Shown here: piece after piece, positions 53,976-61,478 of the stretch | Layout: each line of letters starts with the position of its first letter | How positions within the stretch are numbered: the first letter of the stretch is position 1 | From: Spirochaetae bacterium HGW-Spirochaetae-4 | GTDB lineage: Bacteria; Spirochaetota; Spirochaetia; Sphaerochaetales; Sphaerochaetaceae | Assembly: GCA_002839335.1 (NCBI GenBank) | Contig: PGXU01000004.1 | Coordinates: 1 to 64,000 of the forward strand | Direction of reading: 5' to 3' | Length of the DNA: 64,000 nucleotides | Translations under genes and position numbers: made by a program | The notes under the pieces: generated by a model | The model's database searches: none | What the model was told of the DNA's origin: nothing | What the model saw: the letters and a program-made list of their open reading frames with translations, nothing else

Positions 53976-55880
53976 TCAGGAGAATAGCGAAGTGATCTCC
54001 TTGGCATACAGTTGGTTGATCTTGTGGCGCATGACTTCCTGCTTGGCCGACAGTTCCTGTCCGACCTTGAACGAGGTTTTCAGGATGGAGAAGCGGTTGA
54101 TGCGTTCAAAACTCTTGAAGCCGTTCTTTGCGCTCACCATCTCGTTTATCTCAGAATTCAACAGGTCCTGCACTTCCGGCAATTCGGTGATATCGAACCG
54201 TGCCATGTAGGGTATATTGTGTTCCTTCACATATATCTCGAGCTGCTTGGTGTCGGGAACAATCAACGCGGCGAGATATTTTTGGTCCTGACCAACCACC
54301 ACAGCCTGCTCGATGTATTCCGATTCCCTGAGCCGTGCCTCAAGTGGTACCGGTTCGATATTCTCGCCACCCGAGAGGACAATGGTATCCTTTGCCCTTC
54401 CTCTGATCGCATATTCCCCGGTATGGGTCCAAATACCGATATCTCCGGTGTTGATCCAGCCATCCTTGTCGATGACCGCATCGGTCAAATCCTGACGTTT
54501 GTAATAGCCTTTCATGACTTGTTTCCCACGGGCGTAGATCACACCTTTTTTACCAGGTTTAGCCAGCTTGCCCGAATCGTCGACAATCTTGATCTCTGTT
54601 TCCGGCAATGGAGCGACGGTCCCGGGAACCTGGCGCTTGATACTCCTCAGCCCGATGACCGGAGCGGTCTCGGTAAGGCCGTATCCATCCAGGAGGGTGA
54701 CACCGATTGCCTTGAAGAACTTGTCGACGGAGGAGGGCAAGGATCCCCCACCGGAAACACCTGCACGGAAGTTGGTTCCGAACTTCTTCTTGATTGTCTT
54801 GAATACCAGGACATTTCCCAGCAGTTTGAAAGGGGTCAATAGGACCAAGGGTATGATCCCGATAAGCAGGTCGAGCGGGTAGAAGCGGCGTTTGAACTGG
54901 GGCATGCGGTTTGCGACCAGATTCATGACAGCTGCATGATTGGCACCGACCCAGACGAAGAAGTGGAACAGCGCCTTGGCGACAGGACTCTTGCCTTTCA
55001 CGTTCTGATAGACGCCGGCTTTGACTGCTTCCCATATGCGGGGAACAGATCCCATCCATGCTGGATTGACCCGCTGGAGGTCCACCAACATGATCTTGCC
55101 GATCGGCTTGGAATAGGCGATCGCAGAGGCCTGGGAGATGATAACATACTGGAGGATCCGTTCGAAGGAATGCCAGACAGGCAATACGCTCAACCAGCGT
55201 TCACCCTTGTTGAAGTCGATGACTTTTGGCAGTTGTTCCAATTGGAAGAGGAAGTTGCCGTGGCTGAGCATGACACCCTTCGGCTCTCCGGTTGTACCGC
55301 TGGTGAATATGATTGTTGCGAGGTCGTCAATCTTTCCCTTCGCGATTTCCGCTTCCACAAATTCCGGGTGCTTCGCATTGAAAGCCTTTCCAGCTTCCAC
55401 CACCTCCGGGTAGGTCAAGATGCTGATGGAGTCCGGAGCCTTCAGATCCTGTGCAACGTGATGCATGCTGTCCATGACGATGAGTTTGTGCAGATGCGGC
55501 AACGCATGCGCTTCGTCGAGAATCTTCTTTGCCTGTTCGGTATTTTCCGCAAAACAGATCTCACTTTCTGTGACCTTTAGGATAAATTGGAGTTCATACG
55601 GCATCGCATCTCGCCCTCTGGGGACATCCGCGGCCCCCAATGAGAGGATAGCCATATCTGCGGCGAGCCATTCCTTGCGGTTGTCAGCGATCAGGCCTAT
55701 CGCCGCTTCCCGCTTGACGCCAAGCGTATGCAATCCTGCGGCAAGGTCCAATACCTCGGCGTAGAACTGCTGGTAGGTTGTCGGATGGAAGGCTCCCTCG
55801 TCATCCTTTGAAAGTTGTACTTCATTCGTACCGTACTGGGTAACAATATGTTGCAGTAATTTTGGGAGTGTGTCGTACAT
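53976..55880 (-). CDS. Long-chain fatty acid-CoA ligase (AMP-forming)
   Basis: A 634-residue adenylate-forming enzyme. Core motifs: A3 IIFTSGTTGEPKGVMLSHG, A5 DGYGLTETAPV, A7 GWINTGDIG, A8 region YAIRGRAKDTIVLSGGENI, and a final A10-like Lys in the C-terminal domain. The arrangement, with a hydrophobic insertion at about 330-370 (IGIIPLVLLTPFKLLG), matches long-chain acyl-CoA synthetases of the FAA1/FadD15 type rather than acetyl-CoA synthetase. It activates fatty acids for lipid synthesis. It has its own promoter with a palindromic operator and a good terminator. Start ATG 55880 has an aaaggag site. Confidence 0.92.
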   Translation of the reverse strand: MYDTLPKLLQHIVTQYGTNEVQLSKDDEGAFHPTTYQQFYAEVLDLAAGLHTLGVKREAAIGLIADNRKEWLAADMAILSLGAADVPRGRDAMPYELQFILKVTESEICFAENTEQAKKILDEAHALPHLHKLIVMDSMHHVAQDLKAPDSISILTYPEVVEAGKAFNAKHPEFVEAEIAKGKIDDLATIIFTSGTTGEPKGVMLSHGNFLFQLEQLPKVIDFNKGERWLSVLPVWHSFERILQYVIISQASAIAYSKPIGKIMLVDLQRVNPAWMGSVPRIWEAVKAGVYQNVKGKSPVAKALFHFFVWVGANHAAVMNLVANRMPQFKRRFYPLDLLIGIIPLVLLTPFKLLGNVLVFKTIKKKFGTNFRAGVSGGGSLPSSVDKFFKAIGVTLLDGYGLTETAPVIGLRSIKRQVPGTVAPLPETEIKIVDDSGKLAKPGKKGVIYARGKQVMKGYYKRQDLTDAVIDKDGWINTGDIGIWTHTGEYAIRGRAKDTIVLSGGENIEPVPLEARLRESEYIEQAVVVGQDQKYLAALIVPDTKQLEIYVKEHNIPYMARFDITELPEVQDLLNSEINEMVSAKNGFKSFERINRFSILKTSFKVGQELSAKQEVMRHKINQLYAKEITSLFS

Positions 55881-55900
55881 GCGTCGCTCCTTTTCGGTTT

Positions 55901-55946
55901 ATGGTCATAGTAATGACCATTATTACAAAATAACAAAATTTGTCAA
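55901..55946 (-). promoter_or_regulatory. Promoter and operator of the acyl-CoA ligase gene
   Basis: On the minus strand TTGACA (55946-55941), 17 bases, ATAATG (55923-55918). A perfect inverted repeat atggtcat-agta-atgaccat (55901-55920) overlaps the -10 box and the start point. The layout fits a TetR-type or FadR-type fatty-acid repressor site; no such regulator gene is in the window. Confidence 0.7.
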
Positions 55947-56221
55947 ACTGTAATTTATAATATTTTTCCAAGTAGGGCAAGGGATTGTGATCCGTTTCGG
56001 TCAAGGCAATGCTGATTTTCGGAGAAATCTTAACTTGACACATTTTCATATAACTGTCAGATTAAAATCAGTTCAATAAGAGCTTGGCTTATAATTGTAA
56101 TGTTTGTAACAAAAGTAGTCATTTCTGTTGTATACTGAACACAGTGTGACTGCAATACCGATCGGTTCCGGTGCGTGTCGTTCACGAACCAAAATGGGGC
56201 CGAATCGACAGGAGGTCCTGC
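55947..56221. other. Control region of the 2-oxoacid oxidoreductase operon
   Basis: About 275 bases between divergent genes. A TATACT at 56131-56136 is a possible -10 box for the ferredoxin operon, without a good -35 partner. A strong ggaggt site precedes the ferredoxin start. No gene is visible. Confidence 0.4.
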
Positions 56222-56443
56222 ATGAATCATGTCCGAGTACGTGACGATGAATGCAAAGGATGCGCCGTTTGCGTTTCCGTCTGTCCCAAAGGCTGCCTAG
56301 AGATGTCGGGCAAGCTCAACACCATGGGATACGAATATGTCCAGTTTATACGCGGGGTGGCATGTACTGCTTGCGGTCTCTGCTTTCTCAGCTGTCCCGA
56401 ACCCAGTGCCTTGACCGTACTGGCCGAGCAGGAGGTCGAGTAG
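56222..56443 (+). CDS. 4Fe-4S ferredoxin subunit of 2-oxoacid oxidoreductase
   Basis: A 73-residue two-cluster ferredoxin. Two Cys motifs are present: CKGCAVCVSVCPKGC and CTACGLCFLSCPEP. The start at ATG 56222 is set by ggaggt; longer readings add unrelated residues. This is the delta subunit (VorD/KorD type) that passes electrons from the catalytic subunits to free ferredoxin. Its stop is directly followed by the start of the alpha subunit gene, whose ribosome-binding site lies inside it. Confidence 0.92.
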   Translation: MNHVRVRDDECKGCAVCVSVCPKGCLEMSGKLNTMGYEYVQFIRGVACTACGLCFLSCPEPSALTVLAEQEVE

Positions 56444-57514
56444 ATGGGCAAAAGACTCATGAAAGGGAATGAAGCGGCCGTCCACGGGGCACTTATGGGA
56501 GGGTGTACCCATTTTTTCGGATATCCCATTACCCCGGCAAGTGAAATTTCCCAGGCTGCCGCATACTATTTCACCGCGGCAGGAAGAACATTCCTGCAGG
56601 CGGAATCCGAAGTGAGTGTCATCAACATGCTCTACGGTGCCGCGAGTGCCGGGGCCAGGGTCATGACCGCTTCCTCAGGCCCGGGAATCGCATTGATGGG
56701 AGAAGGCCTGTCCTATCTCGCTGGAGCCAAACTTCCTTCCGTTGTGATCGACATGCAACGGGCAGGTCCGGGGTTGGGCAATATCTGGCCGGAACAAAGC
56801 GATTACAATATGGTTGTCAAAGGGGGTGGACATGGGAACTATTCCAACATCACCTTGACTCCGGCATCGGCACAGGAAATGTTCGATTTCACCCGCAAAG
56901 CCTTCGAATTAGCCGACAAGTACCGCATGACCGTCTTTATCCTCAGCGACGCCTATATCGGACAGATGATGGAGCCGGTTGAGATTTCCGGACCTGTCCT
57001 GCACGGCCAGCGCAAGGATTGGGCAGTCTATGGCGATGCCCAAAGCCGCGAGAACCTGATCTCCTCGATCTACATGAGTCCTGCCTTGCAGCGCAAGCAC
57101 AACGAGGAGCTGCAGCACACATATCGCCAAGTGGAGCAGGAAGTCGTCGACTACGAGTTGTATATGGCCGACGATGCCGAGATTGTGTTCGTAGCGTATG
57201 GTATTGTCGCACGTATTTGCCATTCGGCGGTGCATGCACTCAGGGAGCAGGGTATCAAAGCCTCCCTATTGAGACCCAAGACAGTATTTCCATTTCCGAA
57301 GAATGTGGTGGAGGACTTCGCCAAGAGGAGAATTCCCTTGGCGGTGGTGGAGCTGAGTAGCGGACAAATGGCCGACGATGTCTCGCTTGCGGCCAATGGA
57401 AATGTGGAGGTGTTCCGGTATCTTACCATGGGAGGGGAAACCCCCACGGTGGCGGAGTTGGTGGCATCGGTACAGCGTGATATGGCCACCTTGGGTTCGA
57501 GGAGGTCCTCATGA
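56444..57514 (+). CDS. vorB: 2-oxoacid:ferredoxin oxidoreductase alpha subunit (VorB-like)
   Basis: A 356-residue subunit. Marks: GNEAAVHGALMGGCTHFFGYPITPASEI, ending in the PITP-type region, QAESEVSVINMLYGAASAGARVMTASSGPG, and QRAGPGLGNIWPEQSDYNM. This matches the VorB/KorA group that handles branched-chain or 2-oxoglutarate substrates, not pyruvate:ferredoxin oxidoreductase. It joins the thiamine-diphosphate subunit encoded next. The following gene starts within its stop codon (ATGA). The kinases downstream favour branched-chain or butyrate-type acids as products. Confidence 0.92.
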   Translation: MGKRLMKGNEAAVHGALMGGCTHFFGYPITPASEISQAAAYYFTAAGRTFLQAESEVSVINMLYGAASAGARVMTASSGPGIALMGEGLSYLAGAKLPSVVIDMQRAGPGLGNIWPEQSDYNMVVKGGGHGNYSNITLTPASAQEMFDFTRKAFELADKYRMTVFILSDAYIGQMMEPVEISGPVLHGQRKDWAVYGDAQSRENLISSIYMSPALQRKHNEELQHTYRQVEQEVVDYELYMADDAEIVFVAYGIVARICHSAVHALREQGIKASLLRPKTVFPFPKNVVEDFAKRRIPLAVVELSSGQMADDVSLAANGNVEVFRYLTMGGETPTVAELVASVQRDMATLGSRRSS

Positions 57515-58947
57515 TCGGGCAAGTACAGAAATTCGGAAAATCACATTCGTTTTACGATATATACGAACGCAAGGGCGAAGGCGAGCAATCGACACACTAT
57601 TGCCCCGGTTGTGGGCATGGCACGATCCAAAAGCTCATAGCCCAAGCCATCGATGATTTGAAGATCCAGGACCGGACCATCTTCCTCTCGCCGGTCGGAT
57701 GTTCGGTATTCGCCTACTACTATTACGATACGGGTAATATCCAGTGTTCCCACGGCCGTGCTCCCGCAGTTGCCACAGGGGTCAAGCGGACTGTCAAGGA
57801 TGCGATTGTGATCAGCTACCAGGGCGATGGGGACTTGGCCGGGATCGGTATGACGGAAATCGTCCATGCGGCGAACCGGGGAGAACCGATAACCGTCTTT
57901 TTCATCAACAATGCCATCTATGGTATGACTGGAGGCCAGATGGCCCCGACGACTCCTCTGGGACGCAAGACCTTGACCACCCCCTTCGGCAGGGACCGCG
58001 ACCGCGACGGTATGCCCATGGGTATGGCCGAGCTGATGCAGGCTATCGCCGCCCCGGTGTTTATCGAACGCTGCTCGGTAGCGACCCCCAAGGAATTGCT
58101 CAAGACCCGCAAAGCTGTACACAAGGCATTGCAAAACCAGATTGACGGAAAGGGATTTTCCTTTGTGGAGATACTCTCTCCTTGTCCGACAAACTGGGGT
58201 ATGACTCCTGTCGATGCCCGGACGTGGATGGACCAGCAGATGACGTTGCTCTATCCTCTGGGAAATTTCCGTGATGCCGTTGTGCAACAGGAAGAACAGC
58301 CGGCTGAGCATGAAGTACCGCTCTGGTTGGATGACGAGGCGTTGGTCGAGCTGCTCAAAGGAGCCTCCGATGTTCCGGTGATGCGTATGGAACCCTTGTC
58401 CGAGACCCAACGGGTCAAGATTGCCGGATTCGGTGGACAAGGCGTGTTGTCAGCCGGGGAATTGGTGGCCACTTGCGGGATGTCTGAAGGTCTTGCGGTT
58501 TCCTGGTTGCCTTCCTACGGTCCCGAGATGCGTGGAGGAAGTGCGAATGTGAGTGTGACCCTGTCGATGGATGAGGTCGGTTCTCCCTTGGTCGACCACC
58601 CGAACGTGTTGTTGGTCATGAATGGACCGTCCCTCGACCATTTCGAGGACCAGGTGGTCGAACATGCCTTGGTTCTCGTCAACTCGTCCATTGTAACCCG
58701 CAAGGTCCGCAGAACCGATGTCAGGACAATCTACATCCCAGCCACCGAGCTTGCGCAGGAAGCCGGTTTGGTCTCGGCTGCGAATGTGGTCATGGTCACC
58801 GCATATCTGTTGATCAGCAAGGCCATTCCCCTGGATACCCTCAAGCGGTGTATCCCACTGGTATTGAGAAAAAAAGCCTTTCTGGAGAAAAACCTTTCAT
58901 TGGTGGAACGCACGATGGTATATTTGCAAGAGAACGGGATGGTCTAG
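57511..58947 (+). CDS. 2-oxoacid:ferredoxin oxidoreductase, fused beta and gamma subunits
   Basis: A 478-residue fusion. Residues 1-260 are the thiamine-diphosphate subunit: YCPGCGHGTIQKLI, SPVGCSVFAYYYY, HGRAPAVATGVKR, and the metal motif YQGDGDLAGIGMTE with INNAIYGMTGGQ. Residues about 295-478 are the gamma subunit: RVKIAGFGGQGVLSAGELV, SWLPSYGPEMRGGSANVSV and NMVT-like end. In many bacteria these are separate genes. The complex oxidises a 2-oxoacid to acyl-CoA and CO2 and reduces ferredoxin. Start in the vorB stop, with aggaggt site. Confidence 0.92.
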   Translation: MIGQVQKFGKSHSFYDIYERKGEGEQSTHYCPGCGHGTIQKLIAQAIDDLKIQDRTIFLSPVGCSVFAYYYYDTGNIQCSHGRAPAVATGVKRTVKDAIVISYQGDGDLAGIGMTEIVHAANRGEPITVFFINNAIYGMTGGQMAPTTPLGRKTLTTPFGRDRDRDGMPMGMAELMQAIAAPVFIERCSVATPKELLKTRKAVHKALQNQIDGKGFSFVEILSPCPTNWGMTPVDARTWMDQQMTLLYPLGNFRDAVVQQEEQPAEHEVPLWLDDEALVELLKGASDVPVMRMEPLSETQRVKIAGFGGQGVLSAGELVATCGMSEGLAVSWLPSYGPEMRGGSANVSVTLSMDEVGSPLVDHPNVLLVMNGPSLDHFEDQVVEHALVLVNSSIVTRKVRRTDVRTIYIPATELAQEAGLVSAANVVMVTAYLLISKAIPLDTLKRCIPLVLRKKAFLEKNLSLVERTMVYLQENGMV

Positions 58948-58983
58948 AGAGACACCAATCCGTATCCCACCATAGGGGTTGTA

Positions 58984-60063
58984 ATGGAAAAGAAATGTGA
59001 GTTGGTACTGGCGATCAATCCTGGTTCGACCACCACCAAGTTGGCTTTGTTCAAGGACAGGGCGGAATTTGCTGTGCGAAACCATGACCATACTGTGGAA
59101 CAATTGGCCTCCTTTGGTTCGGTGTTCGGGCAGTTCTCGTTCAGACGGGATTTGATCATACAATTTTTGGACGAACACGACATCCAGCCCGGCGACCTCG
59201 CGGTCACCATGGGGCGTGGCGGTCTGCTCCACCCGCTTCCGGGTGGTGTGTACCGTGTCGGACATATGATGTTGCGTGATCTTCAGAATTGCACATACGG
59301 TGAGCATGCGTGCAATTTGGGAGCTCCATTGGCCGATGCCGTAGCAAAGCGGTATGGGTGCGATGCTCTCATCGCGGACCCGGTCGTCGTTGACGAAATG
59401 ATCGACGAGGCCCGGATCTCCGGTTTGCCGGAAATTGAACGAAAAAGTATTTTCCATGCGTTGAACCAGAAGTTCGTGGCACGCCAAGCGGCGCGGCAGT
59501 TGGGAATGCGATACGAGGAGAGCCGCCTGATAGTCGCCCACTTGGGCGGAGGAATTTCGGTAGGTTCCCATAGGTATGGACGGGTGATCGATGTCAACAA
59601 TGCGTTGGACGGTGAGGGGCCGTTTACTCCGGAACGTTCTGGAAGTCTTCCTGCTGGGGAGCTGGTCAAACTTACGTTATCCGGCAGGTTCACCTATGAC
59701 CAGCTGCGCAAGCGGATTACCGGTTCGGGTGGATTGTACGCCTATACGGGAAGTCGCGATGTCAAGGCCTTGTCACAAGCCGCACAAGACGGTGACGACC
59801 AGGCGCAATTCTGGATCCGTGCACTTGTGTATCAGATTTGCAAGGAAATCACTTCCCATCTTGCGGTACTCGAGGGTCTCGTCGATGCTGTTGTATTAAC
59901 CGGTGGCATAGCCCATAATACAACCATGATGGGAATGGTCGAATCCCGTATAGGGCGACTGGTGCCAATCATTGTTATTCCCGGTGAAGGGGAAATGCAG
60001 TCGTTGGCAGAGAATGGCTATGCGGTACTGGACCGTACCCGGGAGGTGATGGAGTATGAGTGA
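58984..60063 (+). CDS. buk: Butyrate kinase
   Basis: A 359-residue acetokinase-family kinase. Marks: AINPGSTTTKLALF (phosphate 1), MGRGGLLHPLPGGVYRVG, HLGGGISVGSHRYGRVIDVNN (phosphate 2) and VVLTGGIAHN (adenosine). The RGGLLHPLPGG motif separates butyrate kinases from acetate kinases. It makes ATP from butyryl or branched-chain acyl phosphate. The next gene, ptb, starts eight bases before its stop, behind ggaggtgat. It follows the oxidoreductase genes after 36 bases, so the five genes form one operon. Confidence 0.94.
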   Translation: MEKKCELVLAINPGSTTTKLALFKDRAEFAVRNHDHTVEQLASFGSVFGQFSFRRDLIIQFLDEHDIQPGDLAVTMGRGGLLHPLPGGVYRVGHMMLRDLQNCTYGEHACNLGAPLADAVAKRYGCDALIADPVVVDEMIDEARISGLPEIERKSIFHALNQKFVARQAARQLGMRYEESRLIVAHLGGGISVGSHRYGRVIDVNNALDGEGPFTPERSGSLPAGELVKLTLSGRFTYDQLRKRITGSGGLYAYTGSRDVKALSQAAQDGDDQAQFWIRALVYQICKEITSHLAVLEGLVDAVVLTGGIAHNTTMMGMVESRIGRLVPIIVIPGEGEMQSLAENGYAVLDRTREVMEYE

Positions 60064-60925
60064 ATCGAAAAAAACAGTCGCACTTGTCGGATCAGCCCAT
60101 AACGAGAGTCTGCGGGCGATGCAAGCCTTCCAAACGGAACATGACGCCGAGTTCCTCTTGATCGGCAATGCCAAGGAAACCAGGGAAAAAGCCCAAGCAT
60201 TGGGAATAGAAATCGAAGGGTTGCGGATTATCGATGCCTCCGATGATATCGAATCGTGCAAATTGGCGGCCCATGCGGCAATGGATGGGAGCGTCCAAGT
60301 ACTCATGAAAGGTTCGGTGCACACCGCCGACTTCCTGCGGGCGATCCTGGACAAGGAGTATGGTCTGTTGCCTGAAGGCTCGCTGCTCAGCCATGTCGCC
60401 CGGTTGGTTTTGCCTTGGTACCACAAGCAATTGTTGCTTACGGACGCCGCAGTTTCGATTGTGCCGGACTTGGACAAGAAGGTGCAGATAATCGCCAACG
60501 CCATTGCCGTCGCCCACAATATCGGGATTCCCCAACCGAAAGTCGCGTTGGTCTGTCCGGTCGAGACGGTCAACCCCCGGATCGTCTCCACGACCGATGC
60601 CTCCCAGATTGTATTCCTCCAGAAGAATACCGCTGTCTTCGAGGATGCGGTCATAGAGGGGCCGTTCGGTCTGGATGTTGCATTGTCTGTTCAGGCAGCC
60701 CGCGTGAAGGGGATAGCAGGGGAGGTCCCCGGTGATGCCGATATTCTCGTATTCGGCAATATCGATGCCGCGAATGCCACGTTCAAGGCTTTCCTTTCGG
60801 CTCCGGATGTCATTTCAGCCGGGATCGTGGTGGGTGCCAAGCTCCCGGTGGTGCTTACCTCCCGCTCGGAATCGATGCACACGCGCGTCGAGTCGATCAA
60901 TATGGCCCTTACGGTTTCCGGATAA
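60056..60925 (+). CDS. ptb: Phosphate butyryltransferase
   Basis: A 289-residue transferase of the Pta/Ptb family. Landmarks: DGSVQVLMKGSVHTADFLRAIL, LSHVARLVLPWYHKQLLLTDAAV, FEDAVIEGPFGLDVALSVQAA and VPGDADILVFGNIDAANATFK. It swaps CoA for phosphate on butyryl-CoA or branched acyl-CoA. With the oxidoreductase and kinase it completes a route from a 2-oxoacid to a free acid plus one ATP. The last 17 bases overlap the end of the convergent DUF3795 gene. Length is typical. Confidence 0.94.
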   Translation: MSESKKTVALVGSAHNESLRAMQAFQTEHDAEFLLIGNAKETREKAQALGIEIEGLRIIDASDDIESCKLAAHAAMDGSVQVLMKGSVHTADFLRAILDKEYGLLPEGSLLSHVARLVLPWYHKQLLLTDAAVSIVPDLDKKVQIIANAIAVAHNIGIPQPKVALVCPVETVNPRIVSTTDASQIVFLQKNTAVFEDAVIEGPFGLDVALSVQAARVKGIAGEVPGDADILVFGNIDAANATFKAFLSAPDVISAGIVVGAKLPVVLTSRSESMHTRVESINMALTVSG

Positions 60926-61322
60926 CATAGTAGGGGTTTGTTTCACCGCAAGAGAGGCACGTCGACTTGTGGGCGGACAACAGGTTGCCACAAGTTGGGC
61001 ACTGCCACTTGTGGAACTCCCGTTCGTTCCAGGCTGGCAACCCTTCCTCTCTGATAAAAGTGAGGTTCCCGATCATGCTCATGCCGTATTTCGAGCGGTA
61101 TCGGGCATCCAGACGTTTCAGGCGTGCACAGGGCATGGTGGGGCACGTCATGCAAGTCCCATCGGGTTTGTCCTGGGCACAACGCTTTATGACGCAATGT
61201 TCGCAGGACCGGGGTTTTGGTTGTTCGGACGCGCATCCCACGCATATGGGTTTTGTTCTCAGTATTCCTGAGCAGATCGAGCAATTCATCCCACAAGGGG
61301 CCAAAAGCATTTCGGTTTCCAT
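60909..61322 (-). CDS. DUF3795 cysteine-rich protein
   Basis: A 137-residue protein with many Cys in pairs. The N-terminal part fits DUF3795: LLAPCGMNCSICSGI, ICVGC, SCEHCVIKRC and CMTCPTMPCARLKRLD. A C-terminal zinc ribbon follows (WQCPTCGNLL and CLSCGETNP). It probably binds metal; the function of the family is unknown. The start at ATG 61322 has tggagag. It converges on ptb with a 17-base overlap and is divergent from the PAS-GGDEF gene across a region with the palindrome caattgcaattg. Confidence 0.88.
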   Translation of the reverse strand: METEMLLAPCGMNCSICSGILRTKPICVGCASEQPKPRSCEHCVIKRCAQDKPDGTCMTCPTMPCARLKRLDARYRSKYGMSMIGNLTFIREEGLPAWNEREFHKWQCPTCGNLLSAHKSTCLSCGETNPYYVIRKP

Positions 61323-61478
61323 GTATTCTCTCCAATTGCAATTGTATGGTACAACTGAAAATGGAATCTGTCATCCTTTGTATGCGTTTTCTGGTGAACT
61401 TGGGTGAATGGGGAGAGCAGTTGATGGATGCAATACCCTTTCCATGGTAGTATATGGCTAGAGTAAAAGGAAATTCAG

